Assembly: GCA_964615145.1 (NCBI GenBank)
Contig: CAZTOP010000020.1
Coordinates: 1-48,794 of the forward strand
DNA: 48,794 nucleotides
Direction of reading: 5' to 3'
From: CAIVPM01 sp964615145
GTDB lineage: Bacteria; Bacteroidota; Bacteroidia; Chitinophagales; Chitinophagaceae
Part shown: positions 33,465-40,635 of the stretch, one piece after another
Layout: each line of letters starts with the position of its first letter
How positions within the stretch are numbered: the stretch's first letter is position 1
Translations under genes and position numbers: made by a program
Notes under the pieces: generated by a model
Seen by the model: only the letters and a program-made list of their open reading frames with translations
What the model was told of the DNA's origin: nothing
Database searches by the model: none

Positions 33465-35255
33465 ATGAAACTTCTTTTACAATATTTAAAACCTCATAAA
33501 TGGCAAATAGCTTTAGCCTTATTATTGGCGGCTATTAACCAAACTTTTTCTTTGCTTGACCCAACAATTTTTGGGAAATTGATAGACTATATAAATACTG
33601 CTGGAGTCTTTAATTCATCAACAAAACTTATTACTCAAAAATCGGTAAGCGATCATCAATTTACCACGCACATTATGTATTTGCTTGGCTTATCTATAGC
33701 AGTAGCTATGGTATCTCGTATTGCAAAATCTTTTCAAGATTATGTGGTTAATGTAATTGTTCAAAAATTTGGTGCATCTATTTTTACAGATGGTTTACAA
33801 CATTCAATGAGATTGCCCTATCAAGATTTTGCAGATCAACGAAGTGGAGAAACATTATCAATTTTACAAAAAGTTAGACAAGATTGTTCACAGTTTATTG
33901 GATATTTTATCAATATCCTTTTTCCAATAGTTGTTGGTATTGTATTTCTAGTCATCATCACAAGTTCATTGCACTGGAGTTTAATAGTAGTGTATGTTGT
34001 AGGCATCATAATTTTATCTTTACTGGTAAGCATTTTAAGTAAAAAAATAAAGAAAATACAAGGATTTATAGTAAAAGAAACTGCATCTCTTGCTGGCAGC
34101 ACAACTGAAAGTTTAAGGAATATTGAACTTATAAAAAGTTTAGGATTAACACAGCAAGAAGTAGCACGATTAAACAATAATACTTATAAAATTCTTGGTC
34201 TTGAATTGTCAAAGGTTAAACGTGTAAGAAGTATTGCTTTTTTGCAGGGTACTACGGTACATTTTTTAAGAATTTGCATTTTATTTATTTTAACCTGGCT
34301 TGTATTTGGAAGTAAACTTTCCACTGGAAGCCTTATTGCTATGCAGTTTTACAGCTTTTTTATTTTTGGTCCTTTGCAAGAAATCGGTGGTATTATTCAA
34401 TCATATCGAGAAGCAGAAACATCCATTAACAATTTCGATGTTTTGATGAAAAAGCCTGCTGAACATCACCCCAATAATCCTGTTTTGATTGGTGATATTA
34501 AAAAGCTTGAGTTTAACAATATTTCATTTCAACATCTTACATCTAACTACAAAGCAATTGAAAATATCTCTTTTCAGGCTGTGAAAGGTGAAACTATTGC
34601 ATTCGTTGGTCCAAGTGGTGCAGGAAAAAGCACATTAGTAAAGTTATTGGTTGGATTATATAGACCACAAGAAGGTAATATTCTTTATAATGATATTAGT
34701 GGTAACGAAATTGATTTTGACTTACTGCGTGGCCAAATAGGTTTTGTAACACAAGACACCCAATTGTTTAGTGGTACTATAAAAGAAAATTTATTATTCG
34801 TGGCCCCTAATGCTACAGATGAAGAATTAATGGAAGCATTGCACAAAGCAAGTTGTCAAAACATTTTAGCCAAAGCAGATAAAGGACTTGATTCAATGAT
34901 TGGTGAAGGAGGACTGAAACTAAGTGGTGGGGAAAAACAAAGACTTTCAATTGCACGCTCATTAATTCGAAAGCCTAGATTATTAATTTTTGATGAGGCT
35001 ACCTCTGCATTAGATAGCATTACAGAAGAAGCTATTACCAATACAATAAGAAGTATATCCGAAGATAGAAATCAAATTACTGTTTTAATTGCACACAGAC
35101 TTAGCACCATTATGCACGCAGATAGAATATTTGTATTAGAACAAGGAAGTATAGTAGAAACAGGAAGCCATCTGGAATTACTTGAAGAAAAAGGGCTTTA
35201 CTATGCTATGTGGAGACAACAAATTGGTGAAAGAAAAAAACTATCAATTGTTTAA
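33465..35255 (+). CDS. ABC exporter (membrane and ATPase domains fused)
   Basis: A 596-residue half-transporter of the type I exporter fold. Six membrane helices to about residue 310 (WQIALALLLAAINQTFSLLD, FPIVVGIVFLVIITSSLHWS, FLRICILFILTWLVFGSKLS). The ATPase domain has Walker A GPSGAGKST with K388, Q-loop VTQDTQLF, signature LSGGEKQRLSIARS, Walker B LLIFDEATSALD and the H-loop IAHRLSTIMHAD. Distinct from the exporter gene at 25561-27384, with little identity outside the motifs. It has no peptidase C39 domain, so not a bacteriocin exporter of that kind. Substrate unknown; the flanking glycan genes suggest a glycolipid. Confidence 0.9.
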   Translation: MKLLLQYLKPHKWQIALALLLAAINQTFSLLDPTIFGKLIDYINTAGVFNSSTKLITQKSVSDHQFTTHIMYLLGLSIAVAMVSRIAKSFQDYVVNVIVQKFGASIFTDGLQHSMRLPYQDFADQRSGETLSILQKVRQDCSQFIGYFINILFPIVVGIVFLVIITSSLHWSLIVVYVVGIIILSLLVSILSKKIKKIQGFIVKETASLAGSTTESLRNIELIKSLGLTQQEVARLNNNTYKILGLELSKVKRVRSIAFLQGTTVHFLRICILFILTWLVFGSKLSTGSLIAMQFYSFFIFGPLQEIGGIIQSYREAETSINNFDVLMKKPAEHHPNNPVLIGDIKKLEFNNISFQHLTSNYKAIENISFQAVKGETIAFVGPSGAGKSTLVKLLVGLYRPQEGNILYNDISGNEIDFDLLRGQIGFVTQDTQLFSGTIKENLLFVAPNATDEELMEALHKASCQNILAKADKGLDSMIGEGGLKLSGGEKQRLSIARSLIRKPRLLIFDEATSALDSITEEAITNTIRSISEDRNQITVLIAHRLSTIMHADRIFVLEQGSIVETGSHLELLEEKGLYYAMWRQQIGERKKLSIV

Positions 35256-35332
35256 AAAAATAACAAAAATTAAAGGATAAATATTTAAATAATCTCTTTT
35301 ATCTTACCTTTAACGTGAATAAAAATATTAAT

Positions 35333-36616
35333 ATGTTTAATCCCTCAAAATCGGTTGTTGCTGTAATACTTGGTGGAGGTGCAGGCTCTCGTTTATATCC
35401 ATTAACATCTAGTCGAAGCAAACCTGCAGTTCCAATTGCTGGAAAATATCGTTTAGTTGATATTCCAATCAGCAATTGCATGAACAGTAATATAAACAGA
35501 ATGTTTGTACTTACACAGTTTAACTCAGCCTCTTTAAACAAGCACATCAAAAATACTTATCATTTCAGTGCTTTCAGCAAGGGATTTGTTGATATTCTTG
35601 CGGCAGAGCAAACACCCGATAATCCAGGTTGGTTTCAAGGAACTGCAGACGCAGTAAGACAATCATTACGACATATTTCAACATTAGAATATGAGCATAT
35701 ATTAATATTAAGTGGTGATCAGTTATACCAAATGGATTTTACTCAAATGTTATCTGAGCATAAAAAAAATAATGCCGATATTTCCATTGCTACAATTCCT
35801 GTAAACGATAGAGATGCACCTGAATTTGGTATTATGAAAACTAATGAAGAAAGTATCATTACATCTTTTATAGAAAAGCCTTCAAAAGATTTATTAAAAG
35901 AATGGATTAGTGATACAGGCGATATAATGCAAAAAGTTGGCAAAAACTACTTGGCATCAATGGGTATATATATATTTAATAAAAAAGTTTTAAATGAACT
36001 TTTGAGAGATAAACACCCGGATGCTACTGATTTTGGTAAAGAAATTATACCAAACTCAATCTTAGATTATAAAGTAAGCAGCTACCAATATAATGGGTAT
36101 TGGACAGATATTGGTAATATTTATTCTTTTTTTGAAGCTAATTTAGAACTTACTGCCGACCTTCCCTCTTTTAACTTGTTTGATAATACTAATGCAATAT
36201 TTACTAGACCAAGAATGTTACCACCAGCTAAAATCAGTGGTACAACCTTAGAAAAAACATTAATAGCAGAAGGTTCTATTATACACGCCAGTAGGCTCGA
36301 AAATTGTGTCGTGGGTATTCGAGCAAGAATTGGCCATGGCACTACTATTAATAGCAGCTATATAATGGGTAATGATTATTATGAAACTCTTGAACAAATG
36401 GCTGAACATAAAAAAAATAATTCTCCTCTAATGGGTATTGGTGAGAGATGTTTTATAAAAGATGCTATCATTGATAAAAACTGTAGAATTGGAAATGATG
36501 TTAGAATCAATGGAGGCAAGCACCTTGCAAATATTGATCACGAATTATATACTTCTAAAGAAGGAATTGTTGTAGTAAAAAAAGGAGCTGTTATTCCAAA
36601 TGGTTTTGTTATATAA
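35333..36616 (+). CDS. glgC: Glucose-1-phosphate adenylyltransferase
   Basis: A 427-residue enzyme making ADP-glucose from ATP and glucose 1-phosphate for glycogen synthesis. I start at the ATG at 35333 (MFNPSKSVVAVILGGGAGSR); a GTG 18 bases upstream (35315) is also in frame. GGGAGSRLYPLTSSRSKPAV is the nucleotide-binding loop, YRLVDIPISNCMNSNINRMF follows, ILILSGDQLYQMD holds the metal-binding Asp, and FIEKPSKD is the sugar-phosphate site. The C-terminal left-handed beta-helix has KDAIIDKNCRIGNDVRINGG. No other glg gene is adjacent. A strong terminator follows. Confidence 0.95.
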   Translation: MFNPSKSVVAVILGGGAGSRLYPLTSSRSKPAVPIAGKYRLVDIPISNCMNSNINRMFVLTQFNSASLNKHIKNTYHFSAFSKGFVDILAAEQTPDNPGWFQGTADAVRQSLRHISTLEYEHILILSGDQLYQMDFTQMLSEHKKNNADISIATIPVNDRDAPEFGIMKTNEESIITSFIEKPSKDLLKEWISDTGDIMQKVGKNYLASMGIYIFNKKVLNELLRDKHPDATDFGKEIIPNSILDYKVSSYQYNGYWTDIGNIYSFFEANLELTADLPSFNLFDNTNAIFTRPRMLPPAKISGTTLEKTLIAEGSIIHASRLENCVVGIRARIGHGTTINSSYIMGNDYYETLEQMAEHKKNNSPLMGIGERCFIKDAIIDKNCRIGNDVRINGGKHLANIDHELYTSKEGIVVVKKGAVIPNGFVI

Positions 36617-36636
36617 AAATTCAAAACAATAAACAT

Positions 36637-36668
36637 AAAAAAAGCTGCATTTGATGCAGCTTTTTTTT
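36637..36668. terminator. Bidirectional terminator between glgC and rplQ
   Basis: A7-GCTGCAT-TTG-ATGCAGC-T8: a 7-bp stem and 3-base loop with A and T tracts, 20 bases after the glgC stop and 18 after the rplQ stop on the other strand. It ends the alpha operon. Confidence 0.92.
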
Positions 36669-36686
36669 ATAAGAAATATTAATAAT

Positions 36687-37199
36687 CTATTCTTCTGTAT
36701 TTGGTGTTTCAGTGGTTGCAGCTTCATCATTCGCTTTTTTACGACCACCAGCTCTTCTTGTTTTCTTCACTGGCTCAACAGTTGTTTCAGCAGTCTCAGT
36801 AGCTACAACATGTTTACCATAAACATCATTAAAATCCACTAGTTCAATCATGGCTTTTTCTGCATTATCACCAGGTCTTATTCCTAATTTAATAATACGA
36901 GTATAACCGCCCGGGCGAGTTGCTATTTTAGGACCAATTACTGTAAACAATTCTTTCACAGCAGCCTTATCTTGAAAATGAGCAAACACTTGTCTGTGCT
37001 GATGGCTAATTGATTCTTTTGAATCACCTTTTTTTGTCTTAGTTAATAAAGGCTCAACGTAAGTTCTTAATGCTTTAGCTTTAGCCAAAGTTGTTACGAT
37101 TCTTTTGTGTGTAATTAAGGCAATAGCTAAATTGCTTAATAGGGCTTCTCTATGAGCTTTTTTTCTGCCCAAATTGTTGATTTTGTCTCCGTGACGCAT
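36687..37199 (-). CDS. rplQ: 50S ribosomal protein L17 (bL17)
   Basis: A 170-residue ribosomal protein: MRHGDKINNLGRKKAHREAL, then LLSNLAIALITHKRIVTTLA and PGGYTRIIKLGIRPGDNAEK are the L17 core. E. coli L17 is about 127 residues; the excess here is a C-terminal A/T/E/K-rich tail (TAETTVEPVKKTRRAGGRKK onwards) that is common in Bacteroidota. Last gene of the alpha operon, as usual directly after rpoA, but a terminator-like hairpin (37260-37288) lies between them. Confidence 0.97.
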   Translation of the reverse strand: MRHGDKINNLGRKKAHREALLSNLAIALITHKRIVTTLAKAKALRTYVEPLLTKTKKGDSKESISHQHRQVFAHFQDKAAVKELFTVIGPKIATRPGGYTRIIKLGIRPGDNAEKAMIELVDFNDVYGKHVVATETAETTVEPVKKTRRAGGRKKANDEAATTETPNTEE

Positions 37200-37216
37200 A
37201 ACTTTTCAGTTTTAAA

Positions 37217-37241
37217 TCTGCACCGTGTCAGGAATTGCAGA
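37217..37241 (-). promoter_or_regulatory. Candidate leader hairpin upstream of rplQ
   Basis: In the mRNA sense, TCTGCA (37236-37241) pairs with TGCAGA (37217-37222) around a 13-base loop, starting 18 bases before the rplQ ATG. Six base pairs only; it could help translational control or be chance. Confidence 0.3.
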
Positions 37242-37259
37242 CTGTTGTTAAAAAATAAA

Positions 37260-37288
37260 AGAGTATGATATAAATAATATCATACTCT
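37260..37288 (-). terminator. Terminator-like hairpin between rpoA and rplQ
   Basis: Perfect 12-bp arms AGAGTATGATAT / ATATCATACTCT with a 5-base loop; in the minus sense the stem is followed by TTTTATTTTTTAAC. It begins 13 bases after the rpoA stop. Placed inside the operon it may terminate a fraction of transcripts, lowering rplQ relative to rpoA, or protect the rpoA 3' end. Confidence 0.75.
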
Positions 37289-37300
37289 CTTTTTACAAAT

Positions 37301-38299
37301 TTATTCTATATTATCTAAACCCATTTTAACCAAATCCATGCCGAAACTTAAACCTCTGTCGTGTAAAACCTGCTCAATTTCACTTAATGATTTTTGGCCA
37401 AAGTTTCTAAACTTCATTAAATCTTCTTGTTCATATTGCACTAATTCACTTAAGCTATTAATTTTAGCTGCCTTTAAGCAGTTAAATGCACGAACAGATA
37501 AATCTAAGTCTTCCAATGGAGTTTTAAGAACTTTACGAAGTTGAAGTATTTGTTCATCAACAACATCCTCTTTTTTGTCTTCCTTTGTGTCAAAAGTGAT
37601 GTTCTCGTCCGTAATAATCATTAAATGCTGAATCAAAATTCTTGAGGCCTGCTTAACAGCATCTTCAGGATGTATAGTACCATCTGTAGCAACTTCTAGA
37701 ATTAATTTTTCAAAGTCAGTTCTTTGTTCAACACGATAGTTTTCTATGGAAAACTTAACATTTTTAATGGGAGTGTGAATAGAATCAATTGGTATATATC
37801 CAAAAACAGCATCTTTAGGCTTATTATCCTCGCTTGGAACATAACCACGACCACGTCCTATTGTTAGTTCAATATCCAATTTTGTTGAAGGATCCATTGT
37901 ACATAGTACAAGTTCTGGATTCATTACTGTAAAACTTTGTGTATTTTCTCCTAAAACTGCTGCTGTGAATTCATTTGTTCCTTTAACAGAAAGAGAAACT
38001 TTTTCTGTATGAACATCATTTTCAACGTGCTTTTTAAACCTAACCTGTTTTAAATTTAGTATTAATTCTGTAACGTCTTCTGTTACACCTTTCATTGTAG
38101 CAAATTCGTGATCAACTCCTTCTATTTTGATACCAATAATTGCATAACCTTCAAGGCTGCTAAGTAGTACACGACGAAGTGCATTACCAACTGTTAAACC
38201 ATATCCCGGCTCTAACGGGCGAAATTCGAATAATCCTTCAAAGTCTGTTGCTTTTTGTAAAACTATTTTATCCGGCTTTTGGAAGTTTAAAATGGCCAT
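37301..38299 (-). CDS. rpoA: RNA polymerase alpha subunit
   Basis: A 332-residue subunit that nucleates RNA polymerase assembly. N-domain: FEFRPLEPGYGLTVGNALRR and VLLSSLEGYAIIGIKIEGVD (the dimer and beta-contact region), with GRGRGYVPSEDNK. C-domain near 255-325: TPLEDLDLSVRAFNCLKAAK and MKFRNFGQKSLSEIEQVLHD, the alpha-CTD that touches DNA and activators. Length matches the family. Located between rpsD and rplQ as in the standard alpha operon. Confidence 0.98.
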   Translation of the reverse strand: MAILNFQKPDKIVLQKATDFEGLFEFRPLEPGYGLTVGNALRRVLLSSLEGYAIIGIKIEGVDHEFATMKGVTEDVTELILNLKQVRFKKHVENDVHTEKVSLSVKGTNEFTAAVLGENTQSFTVMNPELVLCTMDPSTKLDIELTIGRGRGYVPSEDNKPKDAVFGYIPIDSIHTPIKNVKFSIENYRVEQRTDFEKLILEVATDGTIHPEDAVKQASRILIQHLMIITDENITFDTKEDKKEDVVDEQILQLRKVLKTPLEDLDLSVRAFNCLKAAKINSLSELVQYEQEDLMKFRNFGQKSLSEIEQVLHDRGLSFGMDLVKMGLDNIE

Positions 38300-38395
38300 T
38301 TTATATTTCCTATTTTGTGCACCAAATTTCTTTGGAGCGATTTAAAATTAAATGAGTGTAAAGTTTGAGAAATCAACAAATGATGAAATATTCTA

Positions 38396-39001
38396 TTACT
38401 TAGAATATAGTTCTACAATTAATTGCTCCTTAATATTTTCAGGTATACTTTCTCTTTCAGGATAAGTAATAAATGTGCCTTTTTTCTCTAATTCATTCCA
38501 ATCAACCCAACTAAATTTCGGATTCTTACCACGTACTTTGGCTAGAACAGTTGTACTTTCTACACTTTTTGGAGCGTATCCTACAATATCACCAGGTTTA
38601 CAAGAATAAGATGGAACATTACAAACCTCACCATTTACAGTGATGTGCTTATGACTTACTAATTGTCTAGCCTCAGGACGGCTAGCTACTAATCCCATTC
38701 TAAATACTGTGTTATCTAATCTTGCTTCAAGCAATTTAATAAGGTTTTCACCTTTTACTCCTTTCATTTTTGAAGCCTCAGCGAAAGTTTTGCGAAACTG
38801 ACGCTCTAAAAGACCATAAGTATATTTTGCTTTTTGCTTTTCACGTAATTGAAGTGCATACTCACCTAGTTGCTTACGCTTTTTTGCAGCACCATGCTGC
38901 CCTGGAGGGTTGCTATTTTTTGTCAACCATTTTCCATTACCTAAAATAGGCTCTCCATAGATACGGGAGATTTTGGTCTTAGGACCTGTGTAACGTGCCA
39001 T
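38396..39001 (-). CDS. rpsD: 30S ribosomal protein S4 (uS4)
   Basis: A 201-residue primary 16S-binding protein: MARYTGPKTKISRIYGEPIL, QLREKQKAKYTYGLLERQFR and the S4 RNA-binding domain LEARLDNTVFRMGLVASRPE with SHKHITVNGEVCNVPSY. The N-terminal zinc-binding cysteine cluster of some S4 proteins is absent, so this is the zinc-free form. In E. coli S4 represses the alpha operon; here a 181-base gap with a hairpin sits just before the gene, a possible site for similar autoregulation. Confidence 0.98.
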   Translation of the reverse strand: MARYTGPKTKISRIYGEPILGNGKWLTKNSNPPGQHGAAKKRKQLGEYALQLREKQKAKYTYGLLERQFRKTFAEASKMKGVKGENLIKLLEARLDNTVFRMGLVASRPEARQLVSHKHITVNGEVCNVPSYSCKPGDIVGYAPKSVESTTVLAKVRGKNPKFSWVDWNELEKKGTFITYPERESIPENIKEQLIVELYSK

Positions 39002-39033
39002 AATTTTTTTTCATTTCGATTTTTTTAGTATTC

Positions 39034-39077
39034 GTTGCTTCGATCGGTTAAAAATCGTAAAAAATAAATCGAGCAAC
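39034..39077 (-). promoter_or_regulatory. Candidate structured leader of rpsD
   Basis: In mRNA sense GTTGCTCGAT (39068-39077) pairs with ATCGAAGCAAC (39034-39044) with one bulge, around a loop holding CGATTTTTAACCG. It lies 33 bases before the rpsD ATG in a 181-base gap, long for this operon. S4-binding leaders are known in other phyla; S4 binding here is inference. Confidence 0.5.
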
Positions 39078-39182
39078 CTTTATGTTATAAATGAAACCTT
39101 AACAGCTTATGAATAATTATGTATATTAGGATTTAAAATTTTATTTTTCTCAAAAAAAGAAAATCCCAAGGTTTTGAATTAC

Positions 39183-39593
39183 CTATACTCTTCTTGCTTT
39201 TGGAGGACGACAACCATTGTGAGGCATTGGTGTTACGTCTTTAATAGAAACAACGTCAATTCCAGATTGTGAAATACTACGAATTGCTCCTTCTCTTCCT
39301 GAGCCAGGGCCTTTTACAAACACATCAACCTTTTTTAAACCAGCATCCAATGCAACTTTGGCCGCATCAGCTGCTGCCATTTGTGCTGCATAAGGAGTAT
39401 TCTTTTTACTACCTCTAAAGCCCATTTTTCCAGCACTACTCCAAGAAATAACTTGACCTTGTTTGTTTGTAAATGCTATTATTATATTGTTAAAAGTCGC
39501 ACTTATGCGAACTTCACCTGCTGCCTCTACTTTTACAATTCTTTTTTTTGCAGCAGCTTTTGCACTGTTTTGTGCCTTGTTTGGTTTTGCCAT
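39183..39593 (-). CDS. rpsK: 30S ribosomal protein S11 (uS11)
   Basis: A 136-residue platform protein of the small subunit. After a basic Ala/Lys-rich N-terminus, ATFNNIIIAFTNKQGQVISW, SSAGKMGFRGSKKNTPYAAQ and the C-terminal VTPMPHNGCRPPKARRV are fully conserved. Standard place after rpsM, though separated by a 127-base gap with a terminator-like hairpin. Confidence 0.98.
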   Translation of the reverse strand: MAKPNKAQNSAKAAAKKRIVKVEAAGEVRISATFNNIIIAFTNKQGQVISWSSAGKMGFRGSKKNTPYAAQMAAADAAKVALDAGLKKVDVFVKGPGSGREGAIRSISQSGIDVVSIKDVTPMPHNGCRPPKARRV

Positions 39594-39678
39594 TTTAATT
39601 TATTTAGGTAGTCTTCTTTAATTTTGCCTCCTGTGTATGCTGTTTTGCATATACTATCCAGCAAGTTTATAAAAACAA

Positions 39679-39708
39679 CAGAAATCGAATTGTAGAACTC
39701 GATTTCTG
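39679..39708 (-). terminator. Terminator-like hairpin between rpsM and rpsK
   Basis: Perfect 10-bp arms CAGAAATCGA / TCGATTTCTG with a 10-base loop. In mRNA sense the stem starts 13 bases after the rpsM stop and is followed by TTGTTTTTAT. A second weaker hairpin (ATGC/GCAT with flanking pairs, about 39635-39654) lies nearer rpsK. Confidence 0.65.
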
Positions 39709-39720
39709 AAGTGATTAATA

Positions 39721-40101
39721 TTATTTTTTAGGTGCTTTCTTCTTTCCAGCTACCGTTTTACGTTTCCCTTTGCGGGTACGGCTGTTTGTTTTGGTCCTTT
39801 GTCCACGAACTGGAAGTCCTTTTCTATGACGCAAACCACGATAGCAAGCTATGTCTAGCAAACGTTTTATGTTCATTTGAGTTTCACTACGTAAAGCACC
39901 TTCAACTTTTATTTCTTCATTGATGATGGTACGAATGTCTCCTTGTTCCTTATCGTTCCACTGGTTTACTTTTTTATCGTAACTAATCCCTGCTTTATCA
40001 AGAATATACTGAGCCTTAGAGCGACCTATACCATAGATATATGTTAAGCCTATTTCTCCTCTTTTATTTTTTGGTAAATCTATACCGGCAATACGAGCCA
40101 T
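39721..40101 (-). CDS. rpsM: 30S ribosomal protein S13 (uS13)
   Basis: A 126-residue head protein contacting P-site tRNA: MARIAGIDLPKNKRGEIGLT, YIYGIGRSKAQYILDKAGI and the C-terminal GLRHRKGLPVRGQRTKTNSR, all diagnostic. Ends in a basic tail GKKKAPKK. Follows rpmJ by 38 bases. Confidence 0.98.
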   Translation of the reverse strand: MARIAGIDLPKNKRGEIGLTYIYGIGRSKAQYILDKAGISYDKKVNQWNDKEQGDIRTIINEEIKVEGALRSETQMNIKRLLDIACYRGLRHRKGLPVRGQRTKTNSRTRKGKRKTVAGKKKAPKK

Positions 40102-40139
40102 ATTTATTTATTAATTAAATTATTAATCTTTGTTTAAAA

Positions 40140-40256
40140 TTAACCCTGACGTTGTTTAAATCTAGGATTCTTTTTGTTTATAACAAAAAGAACACCCTTA
40201 CGACGAACAATTTTACAGTCGGTGCTGCGTTTTTTAATTGATGCTCTAACTTTCAT
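40140..40256 (-). CDS. rpmJ: 50S ribosomal protein L36 (bL36)
   Basis: A 38-residue gene that I read directly from the minus strand: MKVRASIKKRSTDCKIVRRK, then GVLFVINKKNPRFKQRQG and a TAA stop. Length and both ends match L36. Of the four zinc ligands in E. coli L36 (C11, C14, C27, H33) only C14 remains; the others are Ser, Asn and Phe. So this is the zinc-independent form. Normal position between infA and rpsM. Confidence 0.97.
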   Translation of the reverse strand: MKVRASIKKRSTDCKIVRRKGVLFVINKKNPRFKQRQG

Positions 40257-40289
40257 AAAAATTATTTTGATTTGATGTTTTCAAATCTG

Positions 40290-40508
40290 TTATTTGTATC
40301 TAAAATTTATTCTTCCTCTGGTTAAGTCGTATGGGCTCATCTCTACACCCACTTTATCACCTGGTAAAATTCTAATGTAATGCATTCTCATTTTACCGCT
40401 AATGGTTGCTAAAATTTCGTGCCCATTCTCTAAACGTACCTTAAACATTGCATTACTTAACGCCTCTAAAATAATTCCATCTTGCTTAATAAGGTTCTGT
40501 TTTGACAT
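40290..40508 (-). CDS. infA: Translation initiation factor IF-1
   Basis: A 72-residue OB-fold factor that occupies the ribosomal A-site during initiation. KQDGIILEALSNAMFKVRLE, NGHEILATISGKMRMHYIRI and VGVEMSPYDLTRGRINFRYK are canonical. First gene of the alpha operon here; secY and map, which usually precede it in bacteria, are not upstream. A promoter with TATTTTTG ends 16 bases before the ATG. Confidence 0.98.
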   Translation of the reverse strand: MSKQNLIKQDGIILEALSNAMFKVRLENGHEILATISGKMRMHYIRILPGDKVGVEMSPYDLTRGRINFRYK

Positions 40509-40524
40509 ATTTTTTTTCGGGCTG

Positions 40525-40557
40525 CAAAAATAGAGATTTTATTGTGAAACAAACAAA
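40525..40557 (-). promoter_or_regulatory. Promoter of the infA-rplQ operon
   Basis: Minus strand: TTTG (40554-40557), a 21-base spacer, then TATTTTTG (40525-40532), matching the Bacteroidota -33/-7 pattern. The box continues as CTATTTTTGCAGCCC, identical to the yebC promoter over 15 bases. Expected transcript start is about ten bases before the ATG. Confidence 0.7.
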
Positions 40558-40635
40558 TTTAATTAAAAAAAATATCGAAAAAATAAAATTTGCTGATAGT
40601 ATTACAAGCTTTTCTCATATTCGAAGTCATAAAAT

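Noticed and set aside
24322..35255. Glycan region as a horizontally acquired island
   Set aside because: By eye, base composition and codon style match the flanks, and there is no integrase, tRNA junction or insertion sequence at its edges.
33465..35255. ABC exporter as a peptidase-containing bacteriocin transporter
   Set aside because: The N-terminus begins directly with membrane helices; there is no C39 peptidase domain and no small leader-peptide gene nearby.
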